Positions 24,875 to 34,026 of a stretch of DNA of 64,000 nucleotides are shown here, piece after piece; within the stretch, counting starts at the first letter, position 1, and the number at the start of each line of letters is the position of its first letter. A model generated the notes under the pieces. That model was not told the DNA's origin. It made no database searches and was given only the letters and a program-made list of their open reading frames with translations. Made by a program: the position numbers and the translations under genes. The stretch comes from Pararobbsia silviterrae (lineage in GTDB: Bacteria > Pseudomonadota > Gammaproteobacteria > Burkholderiales > Burkholderiaceae), in assembly GCF_003628125.1 (NCBI RefSeq), contig NZ_RBZU01000015.1, positions 1-64,000 on the forward strand, written 5' to 3'.

Positions 24875-27800
24875 TCACGCATCGTCGTGCCGCGGCGAAT
24901 GGCGCAAGACCTGCCGGATCTTGCGCGCGAGCGCCTCGCGCGAATACGGCTTGCTCAGCAGCTCGATGCCCTCGTCGAGACGACCCCCATGCACGATCGC
25001 ATTGTCGGTGTATCCCGATGTGAACAGCACGGCGATATGCGGCAATCGCTCGCGCGCCTTGCGCGCGAGTTCGGGGCTCCGGATCGCGCCCGGCATCACG
25101 ACATCGGTGAACAACAGATCAATCGGCACACCGCTCTCGATGATCGCGAGCGCGCTTTGCGCATCCTTCGAGCGAAGCACGCGATAGCCGAGCTCCGATA
25201 ACAGCTCGACGACCGTCCGGCGCACATCCTCGTCGTCCTCCGCGACGAGCACGGTCTCCGTGCCGCCGGTGATCGGTCCCGAATCGGTCTCCGTGACGAG
25301 ATCTTCCTGCTGCCGCACACGCGGCAAATACAAGCGCACGGTCGTGCCCTGGCCCACTTCGCTATAGAGCTTGACGTGGCCGCCCGACTGCCGCACGAAT
25401 CCGTAGACCATGCTGAGTCCGAGTCCGGTGCCCTGACCTTCGGGCTTGGTCGTGAAGAACGGCTCGAATACGCGGTCGACGATCTCGGGCGAGATGCCCA
25501 TCCCCGTATCTGTCACAGCGAGCATCACATATCGACCGGGTGTGGATTCCTGATTCATCGCCACATACGCATCGTCGAGCACCGCATTGCCGGCCTCAAT
25601 GGTGAGGCGGCCGTGACCCTGCATCGCATCGCGCGCATTGATCGCGAGATTCAGCAGCGCGTTCTCGACCTGAGACGGATCGACGAGCGTGTTCCAGAGC
25701 CCGCCCGACACGATCGTCTCGATCTCGATGCCGTCGCCGAGCGCGCGCCGCAGCATATCGTCGAGCCCCCGGACAAATCGGCCGAGATTGACGACCTTCG
25801 GCACGAGCGGCTGGCGCCGGCCGAACGCGAGCAATTGCGACGACAGCTTCGCGCCGCGCGCCACGCCCGCGAGCGCATTGCGCACGCGCTGCTCGGGCTT
25901 GTCCATGCCCGCGACATCCTTGACGAGCAATTGCAGGTTCCCGCCGATGACCTGCAACAGATTATTGAAATCGTGCGCGACACCGCCCGTGAGCTGGCCG
26001 ATGGCCTCCATCTTCTGCGCGACGCGCAGCGCCTCTTCCGCGCGACGCAAGGCCTCGCGCGACGCGCGATCGGCCGTCACGTCGCGCCCCACGCCATGGA
26101 GTCTCGAACGGTCGCGCTCGACCGACAGGGTCCAGGCGATCCACTTCCATGCGCCGCTCGCGACCCGCATGCGCGTCTCGATGTGTACAGGCCGTCCGTG
26201 TTCGCGCAACGACGCGAGCATCGACGCGACGGTCGCCACGTCGTCGGGATGCGAGAACTCGAGATAGTGCGTACGAAGCAGCGCGTGTTCGTCGAAGCCG
26301 AGCGTGCGGGTCCACGACGGACTCACACGGATCAGATGACCGTCGAAATCCGCGATCGCGAGCAGGTCCTCGCTCGTTTCCCAGAGCCGGTCGCGCTCCG
26401 CGACGGTCTCCGCGACGCGCTGTTCGAGCGTCTCGTTGAACGTGCGCAACGTGGCTTCGACCTTCTTGCGTTCGACGATTTCGAACTGCGCGTCGCGGAA
26501 CAGGCGTGCTGTCTCGCGGCGCAGCTTCGAGAGCTGGAGGTTGCTCGCGACGCGCGCGAGCAATTCGCGCGCGGAGAAAGGCTTGACGAGATAGTCTTCG
26601 GCGCCCGCTTCGAGACCGCCGACGGTCGCTTCCTCACCCGCGCGCGCCGACAGCAGCAGGACGGGAACATCCGCGAACCGGCCATGCGCGCGCAACGTGC
26701 GCAAGAGTCCGAAACCGTTGAGACGCGGCATCATGACGTCCGACAAGACGAGATCCGGCTCGAAGTCCTCGACGAGTTCAAGCGCGTGCTGCCCATCCGA
26801 TGCAACCGCCACGCGATACCCGGCCGCGCCGAGAATACGCCGTATATAGTCGCGCAGGTCCGCGTTGTCGTCCGCGACGAGCACACGTGCCCGGGGCTGC
26901 GCGTCCGTCGTGGCGACGGATGCCCCATCCTCCGTGCGCGTCGCCGCGCGATCGCCGTGCGACGCCTGCCGATCGTGCGAATCGTGCACGCTACGCGCGC
27001 CGCCGTTCGCCGCGTCCATGCCCGATTCACGATGATCGGCGAGCCAGCGCTGCGCGGTTACGACGAACTCGTGCGCATCGATGCTCGCGCCCGCGAGCGG
27101 CGCGCGCATGTCGACCTCGATACCGGCCGCCGACGCGGTCGGCATCGTCACGATGAAACGCGTGCCGACGCCCGGCTCGCTCTCGACGCGAATCGCGCCG
27201 CCCAGCAGCCGCACAAGTTCATGCACGAGCGCGAGACCGATCCCGCTGCCTTCGATCGTGCGCCCCTCCGCCCCCGCGACACGGTGGAAGCGCTCGAAGA
27301 CGCGCGGCAACTCGCTCGCCGCCATGCCGATCCCCGTATCCGCGACGATCACATCGACGCTCGCGCCATCGCGCGCAGGTACCACATGCACTTCGACGCG
27401 CCCCGACAGCGTGAACTTGAACGCGTTCGACACGAGATTCAACACGACCTTTTCCCACATCTCCGTGTCGATGACGACGATGCATGCGGAAGCCGGATAG
27501 TCGACGATCAACTCGAGCCCCGCGCGCTCGATCGTCGAACGGAACAGCGAAGCGAGCTCGGCCGTGAAGGTCCCGATGTCGACCGGTACGCGATGCAGGT
27601 CGATACGACCGGACTCGATGCGCGAGAAATCGAGCAACGCGTTGACGAGCTTGAGCAACCGCAAGCCGTTGCGATGCGTGATCTCGATCAGCGCGTGCGT
27701 CGCATCCGGGTCCTGCGCGGGACCGTTGAGCAACTCTTCGAGCGGACCGAGCATCAACGTGAGCGGCGTGCGGAATTCGTGGCTGATGTTCGAGAAGAAG

Positions 27801-28924
27801 GTCGTCTTCGCCCGATCGAGTTCGGCGAGCGCTTCGGCGCGCTGCCGTTCGAGGTCGTACGCCTCGGCATAGCCGATCGCGCTCGCGAGCTGTCCGGCGA
27901 CGAGCGACAGGAATTGCCGGTAGCGGTCGTCGACGAGACGCCATGGATTGAGCGCGGCGACCAGCACGATCTGACGCGCGCTGTCGCCGGGCGGCGCAAT
28001 CCTGACGATCGCGGCGCGCGACGGCGGCCGCGACCACGGTCCGCTGGGCAACGGTATGTCGAAGCGGGTCGTCAGGTCGGGCACGATCGTCATCTCGGCG
28101 TCGCCGAGCGTCGCATACGGCCAGATCGGGTTCCCGGCCCCATCGAGCGCCGCCGGAGCAGCCGGATGATCCGTACCGATGCCACATGCGGCGACACGTT
28201 CGAGCGGCGCGCCGGCCGCCCCTGCGTAGAGCACGGCGAACGGCACGTCGTGCGGGTTCGTGCCCAGCGCGCGCACCCCCGCGTCGCAGGCTTGCCGCCA
28301 CGTTCGCGCGTCGCCGGTCGCCGTCGCGAGTTCGCGCAGCAGGGTGAGCTGACGCTCGCTGAGCACGCGGCCGGTGTCGTCACTGTTCGCGCAGATGATG
28401 CCGCCCGTACCGCCGTGATCGTCGGGCACCGGACTATACGAGAACGTGTAGTACGTCTCCTCCGGATACCCGTTGCGCTCCATGATCAGGAGTTTGGCTT
28501 CGGTATAGATGCCCTCGTGCCCCTCAAGCGCGGTCGAGAGCATCGGACCGATCTCCTCCCAGATCTCGCGCCAGACTTCGCGCGTCGGCCGCGCATGCGC
28601 CCACGGATGCTTGCCGCCGATGATCGATTTGTACGGATCGTTGTAAAAGAAGATCAGATCGGGGCCCCAACCGATCCAGATCGGCTGGCGCGACGTGAGC
28701 ATGATGCGCACCGCGGTCTTGAGGCTCTGCGGCCATCGCTCGGGCGCACCGAGCGTCGATAAAGACCAGTCGTAGTCACGAAGCAGCCGTCCCATCTCGC
28801 CGCCGCCTGCGAGGAACGATCGCGTGTCGCCGCTTTCGGCGGTCTCGGAAGGGGCCAGCATGCGTAAGGGGTCTCCGTGGAGAAGCGTAAGCGGGACGAC
28901 CGGTTCGGGTAAGCCTGCTTTCAT
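24875..28924 (-). CDS. Hybrid sensor histidine kinase with two kinase cores and two receiver domains
   Basis: Soluble multidomain kinase of about 1349 aa. It has an N-terminal PAS-like sensor (about 45-185: LLRDYDWSLSTLGAPERWPQ, PIWIGWGPDLIFFYNDPYK) and a GAF-like domain (about 190-360). Kinase core 1 has His near 382 (SNISHEFRTPLTL) and its ATPase domain (NLVSNAFKFT, ADTGIGM). Receiver 1 has Asp near 729 (DLVLSDVMMPR). A PAS domain follows at about 845-955. Kinase core 2 is of the GGVAHDFNN type with His near 984 and FEPFFTTKPEGQGTGLGLS. Receiver 2 has Asp near 1274 (LLFTDVVMPG). No membrane helix. The order suggests two successive phosphorelays or an inhibition switch. The start is uncertain: ATG 28924 is used, ATG 28861 (with GGAG upstream at poor spacing) is also possible. 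No partner response regulator is adjacent. Confidence 0.9.
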   Translation of the reverse strand: MKAGLPEPVVPLTLLHGDPLRMLAPSETAESGDTRSFLAGGGEMGRLLRDYDWSLSTLGAPERWPQSLKTAVRIMLTSRQPIWIGWGPDLIFFYNDPYKSIIGGKHPWAHARPTREVWREIWEEIGPMLSTALEGHEGIYTEAKLLIMERNGYPEETYYTFSYSPVPDDHGGTGGIICANSDDTGRVLSERQLTLLRELATATGDARTWRQACDAGVRALGTNPHDVPFAVLYAGAAGAPLERVAACGIGTDHPAAPAALDGAGNPIWPYATLGDAEMTIVPDLTTRFDIPLPSGPWSRPPSRAAIVRIAPPGDSARQIVLVAALNPWRLVDDRYRQFLSLVAGQLASAIGYAEAYDLERQRAEALAELDRAKTTFFSNISHEFRTPLTLMLGPLEELLNGPAQDPDATHALIEITHRNGLRLLKLVNALLDFSRIESGRIDLHRVPVDIGTFTAELASLFRSTIERAGLELIVDYPASACIVVIDTEMWEKVVLNLVSNAFKFTLSGRVEVHVVPARDGASVDVIVADTGIGMAASELPRVFERFHRVAGAEGRTIEGSGIGLALVHELVRLLGGAIRVESEPGVGTRFIVTMPTASAAGIEVDMRAPLAGASIDAHEFVVTAQRWLADHRESGMDAANGGARSVHDSHDRQASHGDRAATRTEDGASVATTDAQPRARVLVADDNADLRDYIRRILGAAGYRVAVASDGQHALELVEDFEPDLVLSDVMMPRLNGFGLLRTLRAHGRFADVPVLLLSARAGEEATVGGLEAGAEDYLVKPFSARELLARVASNLQLSKLRRETARLFRDAQFEIVERKKVEATLRTFNETLEQRVAETVAERDRLWETSEDLLAIADFDGHLIRVSPSWTRTLGFDEHALLRTHYLEFSHPDDVATVASMLASLREHGRPVHIETRMRVASGAWKWIAWTLSVERDRSRLHGVGRDVTADRASREALRRAEEALRVAQKMEAIGQLTGGVAHDFNNLLQVIGGNLQLLVKDVAGMDKPEQRVRNALAGVARGAKLSSQLLAFGRRQPLVPKVVNLGRFVRGLDDMLRRALGDGIEIETIVSGGLWNTLVDPSQVENALLNLAINARDAMQGHGRLTIEAGNAVLDDAYVAMNQESTPGRYVMLAVTDTGMGISPEIVDRVFEPFFTTKPEGQGTGLGLSMVYGFVRQSGGHVKLYSEVGQGTTVRLYLPRVRQQEDLVTETDSGPITGGTETVLVAEDDEDVRRTVVELLSELGYRVLRSKDAQSALAIIESGVPIDLLFTDVVMPGAIRSPELARKARERLPHIAVLFTSGYTDNAIVHGGRLDEGIELLSKPYSREALARKIRQVLRHSPRHDDA

Positions 28925-29150
28925 CGCGCCGGATGAGGTCGTCCGATGCGTGCCGATCACGGCGACCGCGCGTCGGCCGTCATCGCTGACGACGTCCGCG
29001 GCTAACATGCGCAATTTATGGGCCCGCTCCGCGCGACACGCGCGCGAATCCGCCCCAATCCGATCGATACGGGGTCGGAGCCTCTCAAAAACGGCGATCG
29101 CGATCGATCCCGTTCGAACGCCGCAAGCCCGACGACGCGGCAGCCGCGGC

Positions 29151-30023
29151 TCACCAGTTCTCGGCGAGCCAGTCGATGAGCGCCTTGACGCGCGCGGTCC
29201 GCATGCGGCGGCGCGGCACATAGGCCTTGAACCAGTTTTCTTGCGGCGAGAAATCCGGCAAGACCTCGACGAGTTCGTGCGCGCCGAGCGCCTGTGCCGA
29301 CACGTACTGGGGCAGCAACGCGACGCCGAGACCCGCGCGCGCGGCTTCGAGCAGCGTCATATTGTCGTCGGCCTGAAGCCGCGCGCTCACGTCGACCGAG
29401 ACGACGCCGCGCGACGACTGGAAATTCCACGTCGTGCCGGTCGGCGAAAACACGAGGCACGCGTGATGCGCGAGATCGCGCGGATGCTGGATCTTCGGAT
29501 GCGTGTCGAGATAGGCGGGCGTCGCGCAGAGGATGGGCCGCACGGGACGCAGCGGAATATCGACGACGCCGTCGTAGCTCGCGAGCCGCCCGCTGATCGC
29601 GACGTCATAACCGCTTTCGGCGGGATTGGCCGAGTGATCGACGAGCGAGATCTGCATCGTGATGCGCGGATGCGCTTCGAGGAACCGGCAAAAGACCTGA
29701 CCGAGTTGAGCGAGCGTGATCGTCGTCGGCGCCATCACGCGAATCGGGCCTTCGAGCTTGCCGGCGTCGCGCTCGACGGCCGACATGAGCGCCTCGAAAT
29801 CCTCGACGACGTCGCCGGCGCGTCCGTAGAACCGCTCGCCGGCCTCCGTCAACACGACCTTGCGCGTGCTCCGCTCGAACAGCTGGCTCTTGAGCTCGGC
29901 TTCAAGCTGCGCGATCCGGCGCGCGACGACCGACGGCACGACGCCCATCTTGTGCGCGGCCTCCGTAAAGCTGCCGCCGCGCACGACGGCCACAAACGTG
30001 CGCACATGCGTAATGACGTCCAT
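29151..30023 (-). CDS. LysR-family regulator of the adjacent aromatic gene set
   Basis: LysR regulator of 290 aa: HTH GGSFTEAAHKMGVVPSVVAR, then IAQLEAELKSQLFERSTR and a substrate-binding domain from about 90. GGAGG precedes the ATG. It diverges from an AAHS transporter, reductase and Rieske oxygenase at 30243-33958, so it probably regulates that set. The gap holds nested inverted repeats, including ATTTGTG...CACAAAT. Confidence 0.93.
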   Translation of the reverse strand: MDVITHVRTFVAVVRGGSFTEAAHKMGVVPSVVARRIAQLEAELKSQLFERSTRKVVLTEAGERFYGRAGDVVEDFEALMSAVERDAGKLEGPIRVMAPTTITLAQLGQVFCRFLEAHPRITMQISLVDHSANPAESGYDVAISGRLASYDGVVDIPLRPVRPILCATPAYLDTHPKIQHPRDLAHHACLVFSPTGTTWNFQSSRGVVSVDVSARLQADDNMTLLEAARAGLGVALLPQYVSAQALGAHELVEVLPDFSPQENWFKAYVPRRRMRTARVKALIDWLAENW

Positions 30024-30083
30024 CTGGTTGGGCCTCCACGCACCGCGCCCCGCGCGACGCCGTCGACGCGGGACAGCCGGTCT

Positions 30084-30128
30084 ATTTGTGCAAAAACTCG
30101 TTGATAGATACCGCGTTTTATCACAAAT
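30084..30128. promoter_or_regulatory. Candidate LysR operator in the aromatic locus
   Basis: ATTTGTG (30084-30090) and CACAAAT (30122-30128) are exact inverted repeats with a 31-base spacer. Between them TGATA (30102-30106) and TATCA (30119-30123) form a second inverted repeat. The region sits between the LysR gene and the AAHS transporter it faces, where an activation site is expected. Confidence 0.5.
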
Positions 30129-30242
30129 GCCCGATGATTTGCATCAATACAATGCGATTCAGAAAGGCCGTCAGAGCCGCCCGGCAGGCAAGTGCAAGCA
30201 CTGCGCCCCGCACGGGCCATCCTTGTTCCCACGGAGACAGCA

Positions 30243-31616
30243 GTGCACAACCACCCCACACTCGATATCAAGGCGTTGATCGACGCCCGGCGCATCAGCC
30301 CCATGCAATGGCTGCTCGTGACGCTATGTTTCTTCATCGTCGCGGCCGATGGCATCGACGTCGCGATGATGGGCTTCATCGCGCCCTCGATCGTTCATGA
30401 CTGGCACCTCGCGAAGGCGAGCTTCGGCATCGTCATGAGCGCCGCACCGCTCGGCCTCGTGGTGGGCGCGCTCGGCGCGGGCCCGCTGTCCGACCGGCTC
30501 GGACGCAAGACGATCCTCATCGCTTCGGTGCTGCTGTTCGCGATCGGCACCCTGGTGACCGCGCTCACGCAGGACATCGGCCAGATGATGACGATGCGCT
30601 TTCTGACCGGCATCGGTCTTGGCGCCGCGATGCCCAACGCGACGACGCTCGTTTCCGAATACGTGCCGCAACGCCGGCGCAACCTGCTGATCACGTCGAT
30701 GTTCATCGGCTTCGGCGTCGGCTCGGCCGTCGTCGGTTTCGCGGCGGGTTGGCTGATTCCGCGCTTCGGCTGGCGTTCGGTCATCGTGTTCGGCGGCGCG
30801 ATCCCGCTCGCGCTGCTACCGTTCCTGTTCGCCTACCTGCCCGAGTCCGTGCGCTTCATGCTCGTGCGCCGGCATGCGGCTGAACGCATCGCCGCGACGA
30901 TCCGGCGCGTCTGCGGATACGAGGCCGCGCCCGGCACGACGTTCTCGGCCCCCGAGCCCGCGCTGCACACGACGAAATCGACGGCCGTGCTGTTCACGCG
31001 CGGCTATGCGCTCACGACGCTGTCGCTCTGGATCACGTATTTCATGGGTCTGCTCGTGATCTACCTGATCACGGGCTGGCTGCCGATGCTGATCAAGGAC
31101 AGCGGCCTGCCGATCACCGAGGCCGCGAACATCACGGCGATGTTCCAGACCGGCGGGATCGCGGGCGCGATTCTCGCGGGCTGGGCGATGGACCGTCTGC
31201 GTCCGGCGCCCGTCATCGCACTCGCCTATTTCGGCGGCGCGCTCTGCGTGTTCGGCGTCGGCGCGGTCGGGCCCGGTTCGGCGTCGCTGTCGCTCTGGAT
31301 GCTGGCTGCGGGCTTCTTCATGAACGGCGCGCAGACGGGTCTCAATGCGTTCGCACCCGCGTGCTATCCGACGCTCGCGCGCGCCACGGGCGTGAGCTGG
31401 ATGCTCGGCGTCGGCCGCCTGGGCAGCATCCTCGGTTCGGCAAGCGGCGGCATCCTGATCGGACTCGGCTATGGCTTCGGTCCGTTGATCTGCGGGCTCA
31501 CGGTGCCCGCCGCGCTCGCCGGTCTCGCGATTCTGTTGAGCATCGTCGCGGCGCGCCGGAAGTCGGCCGATGCGCCGGACATCGCGGTCGCCGACGTCTC
31601 CGCGCTCGGTCACTGA
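30243..31616 (+). CDS. AAHS-family aromatic acid transporter (MFS)
   Basis: MFS of 457 aa. The start GTG 30243 has GGAG six bases upstream and gives a normal N-terminus. Helix 1 contains FFIVAADGIDVAMMGFIAPS with the Asp characteristic of the PcaK/BenK class; GPLSDRLGRKTILIAS follows, and PESVRFMLVR ends the first half. Substrates are usually protonated aromatic acids such as hydroxybenzoate or vanillate. Second AAHS transporter of the window. Stands first in a set with a reductase and a Rieske oxygenase, so its cargo is probably the oxygenase substrate. Confidence 0.92.
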   Translation: MHNHPTLDIKALIDARRISPMQWLLVTLCFFIVAADGIDVAMMGFIAPSIVHDWHLAKASFGIVMSAAPLGLVVGALGAGPLSDRLGRKTILIASVLLFAIGTLVTALTQDIGQMMTMRFLTGIGLGAAMPNATTLVSEYVPQRRRNLLITSMFIGFGVGSAVVGFAAGWLIPRFGWRSVIVFGGAIPLALLPFLFAYLPESVRFMLVRRHAAERIAATIRRVCGYEAAPGTTFSAPEPALHTTKSTAVLFTRGYALTTLSLWITYFMGLLVIYLITGWLPMLIKDSGLPITEAANITAMFQTGGIAGAILAGWAMDRLRPAPVIALAYFGGALCVFGVGAVGPGSASLSLWMLAAGFFMNGAQTGLNAFAPACYPTLARATGVSWMLGVGRLGSILGSASGGILIGLGYGFGPLICGLTVPAALAGLAILLSIVAARRKSADAPDIAVADVSALGH

Positions 31617-31725
31617 CGCATGCGTTCGCTGATCCGTCTGTCCGCTTAACCGTTTATCGCAACACCGGGCCGCGCCGTTCGCCGCCGGCTCGAGCATCTC
31701 CGCACTCACGCATCGAGGCAGCACG

Positions 31726-32703
31726 ATGGCACGAAGCAACTTTACGGTCGAAGTCACGCGAGTCAGGCAACTGACCGAACGCGTGCGCGAATACCTTCTC
31801 TCGTCGGTCGACGGACGCCCGCTTCCCGAATACGGCCCCGGCGCGCATATCGCCGTGCATACCGTCTCGCCGACGCGCGGCCTCATCGTGCGCCATTACT
31901 CGCTGATCGGCGGCACCGATCGCGAGGACGATCCGCGCGACACGTACCGGATCGCCGTCCAGCGCGAAAGCGACACGCGCGGCTCGGCGCATATTCACGC
32001 GACGTTCGCGCCTAGCGTGCGCATCGAAATCGGGCCGCCGGTCAACGACTTCCCGCTCGATCGTCGCGACGCGCGGGTGCTGCTGATCGCGGGCGGCATC
32101 GGCATCACGCCGATCTTCTCGATGGCGCGCAGCCTCGCGCGCCGCAATCGCGCATTCGAGATCGTCTATGCGGGCCGCAACCGCGCCGCGATGGCCCTGC
32201 ATGACGAGCTCGCGGGACTCGCGCGCGATGCCGCGACGTTCCACTACAGCGATACGGCCGGCGTGCTCGATCTCGCGGCGGTGCTCGCGCGTCAGCCCGA
32301 AGGCACCGTGGTCTATGTCTGCGGTCCCGTGCCGATGGTCGAGGCGACCCATGCGGCCGCCAAGGCCCTCGGCTGGCATACGGGCCGCGTGCACAGCGAG
32401 CTGTTCGGCGCGGGCGCGCCGTGCACGCCGCATGCGTTCGACGTGAAGCTCGCGCGCAGCGGACGCACGGTCCACGTCGGCGAAGACGCGAGCATTCTCG
32501 ACGCGCTCGGCGCGGCCGGCGTGCCCGTGCTCTGGGACTGCCGGCGCGGCGAATGCGGCCTGTGTCCGCTGACCGTGCTGTCGAGCGACGGCGCGCTCGA
32601 ACATCGCGACCGGTATCTGAGCGACGAAGAAAAAGCCGCGGGCGACCAGATGTGTATCTGCGTGTCGCGCACGCAAGGACGCGAAATCGTGCTCGACGCG
32701 TAA
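31726..32703 (+). CDS. VanB-like oxygenase reductase (FNR-type flavin domain plus C-terminal 2Fe-2S)
   Basis: Electron-transfer subunit of 325 aa. A flavin-binding barrel (RHYSLIGGTDR at about 63-73) and NAD domain (LLIAGGIGITPIFSMARSLA, VYVCGPVPMVEATHAAAKAL) precede a plant-type ferredoxin domain at the C-terminus, with CRRGECGLCPLTV and a fourth Cys in MCICVS. This order (flavin domain first, ferredoxin last) is that of phthalate dioxygenase reductase and vanillate demethylase VanB. GAGG precedes ATG. It would feed electrons to the Rieske protein encoded next, 79 bases downstream. Confidence 0.93.
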   Translation: MARSNFTVEVTRVRQLTERVREYLLSSVDGRPLPEYGPGAHIAVHTVSPTRGLIVRHYSLIGGTDREDDPRDTYRIAVQRESDTRGSAHIHATFAPSVRIEIGPPVNDFPLDRRDARVLLIAGGIGITPIFSMARSLARRNRAFEIVYAGRNRAAMALHDELAGLARDAATFHYSDTAGVLDLAAVLARQPEGTVVYVCGPVPMVEATHAAAKALGWHTGRVHSELFGAGAPCTPHAFDVKLARSGRTVHVGEDASILDALGAAGVPVLWDCRRGECGLCPLTVLSSDGALEHRDRYLSDEEKAAGDQMCICVSRTQGREIVLDA

Positions 32704-32782
32704 CACGCATTCGCCTGACTCGATGCGATCGCCTCGGCACGATCCCCCGGATCGCACCCGCCCCCGAATTGGAGAAATCACG

Positions 32783-33958
32783 ATGTCCCACCACGATCTT
32801 GCCGCCCTCGCGCCGTCCGCCGATCCGTTCGACGTATCAGGCGCCGAACCCGACTTCGAACCCGGCGGCTTCGCCGACCATACGACGCCGCTGATTCGCA
32901 ATTGCTGGTACGTCGCCGCGCGCAGCGAGGAAGTCTCGCGCGACATCATCAGCCGGCGTCTGCTCGGCGTCGACGTCGCGCTCTATCGCACGCTCGCGGG
33001 CGAGACGGTCGCCGTGCGCAATCGCTGCCCGCATCGTTCGTTTCCGCTCGCGAAGGGCAAGCTCGAAGGCGACGTGCTCGTCTGCGGCTATCACGGCATG
33101 CAGTTCGATCCGTCGGGCCGGTGCGTCAACATGCCGGCGATGCCGATCGTGCCGACGAATGCGAACGTACGCAGCTTCCCGACGATCGAGCGCGCGCCGC
33201 TCGTCTGGATCTGGCTCGGCGACCCCGATCGTGCCGACGAGGCGCTCGTGCCCGATACCGGATGGCTCAACGACCCCGAATGGAAAAGTGTCAGCGGCAG
33301 TTTCCATTTGAAGTCCGACTACATATCGATGCATGAAAATCTGCTCGATCAGACCCATTTCCCGTTCCTGCATCCGGGCGCGATCGGCACGCCCGAATAT
33401 GCGCGCTCAAAGCTCAAGGTCCGGCAAGAAGGGGATGTCGTCGTGATCGACCGCGCGCTGCGCAATTCGCCGCCGCCCGGTGTTTATGCGGTGCCGACCG
33501 GTCTCGCGGGCCAGCCCGTCGATCGTTTCTCGGAGGCGCGGTTCGTCTCGCCCGCGCTGCATACGGCCTATGCGCGCATCGTCGACAACCACGACCCGAG
33601 CGGCACGCCGCGCACGTACCGGTTCAACATCTCGCACATCTTCACGCCCGAGACGAACCACAGCATTCACTACTGGTGGTTTTGCAGCCGGAATTTCAAG
33701 CTCGACGACGCGGACATCGATGCGCATCTGTATACGTCATCGGACAAGGCCTATAAGGAAGATGTCGACGCGCTCGAATGGATCATGGAGACCGTGCGGA
33801 CCGATACCGAGCCGCAATTCGATCTCAACTTCGCGCCCGACAAGCCCGGCTTGCTCATGCGACAGACACTTCATCGTCTCGCGGCGCAGGAGTCGCGGGG
33901 CCTGCGCACGCACGATCGCGGCGAGACGGCGTGCAAGCAAGACTGCGCGAATCGGTAA
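32783..33958 (+). CDS. Rieske non-heme iron oxygenase, alpha subunit
   Basis: Terminal oxygenase of 391 aa. The Rieske cluster ligands are Cys82/His84 and Cys101/His104 (CPHRSFPL, CGYHG). The mononuclear iron site has His192 and His197 in ENLLDQTHFPFLHPG, with a downstream Asp expected as third ligand. Homology is to VanA-type oxygenases rather than to large alpha/beta dioxygenases, since no beta-subunit gene is present. ATG 32783 is used because TTGGAGA lies eight bases before it. With the VanB-like reductase it forms a two-component O-demethylase or hydroxylase; the substrate is unknown but likely an aromatic acid brought in by the AAHS transporter. Confidence 0.93.
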   Translation: MSHHDLAALAPSADPFDVSGAEPDFEPGGFADHTTPLIRNCWYVAARSEEVSRDIISRRLLGVDVALYRTLAGETVAVRNRCPHRSFPLAKGKLEGDVLVCGYHGMQFDPSGRCVNMPAMPIVPTNANVRSFPTIERAPLVWIWLGDPDRADEALVPDTGWLNDPEWKSVSGSFHLKSDYISMHENLLDQTHFPFLHPGAIGTPEYARSKLKVRQEGDVVVIDRALRNSPPPGVYAVPTGLAGQPVDRFSEARFVSPALHTAYARIVDNHDPSGTPRTYRFNISHIFTPETNHSIHYWWFCSRNFKLDDADIDAHLYTSSDKAYKEDVDALEWIMETVRTDTEPQFDLNFAPDKPGLLMRQTLHRLAAQESRGLRTHDRGETACKQDCANR

Positions 33959-33961
33959 GAC

Positions 33962-33988
33962 GCGCGCGATGCATTGCGCATCGCGCGC
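33962..33988. terminator. Hairpin between convergent oxygenase and beta-galactosidase genes
   Basis: GCGCGCGATGC and GCATCGCGCGC form an 11-bp perfect stem with a 5-base loop, 4 bases after the Rieske gene stop and ahead of the convergent GH42 stop at 34027. No T-tract follows. Confidence 0.5.
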
Positions 33989-34026
33989 TCCGACACCCGA
34001 AGGCCCGGACCGCTCGCGTTACGCGG

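Noticed and set aside
25376-28762. Long plus-strand open frame of more than 1100 codons opposite the hybrid kinase
   Set aside because: It is the reverse-strand shadow of a high-GC kinase gene, is highly Arg-rich and has no family motif.
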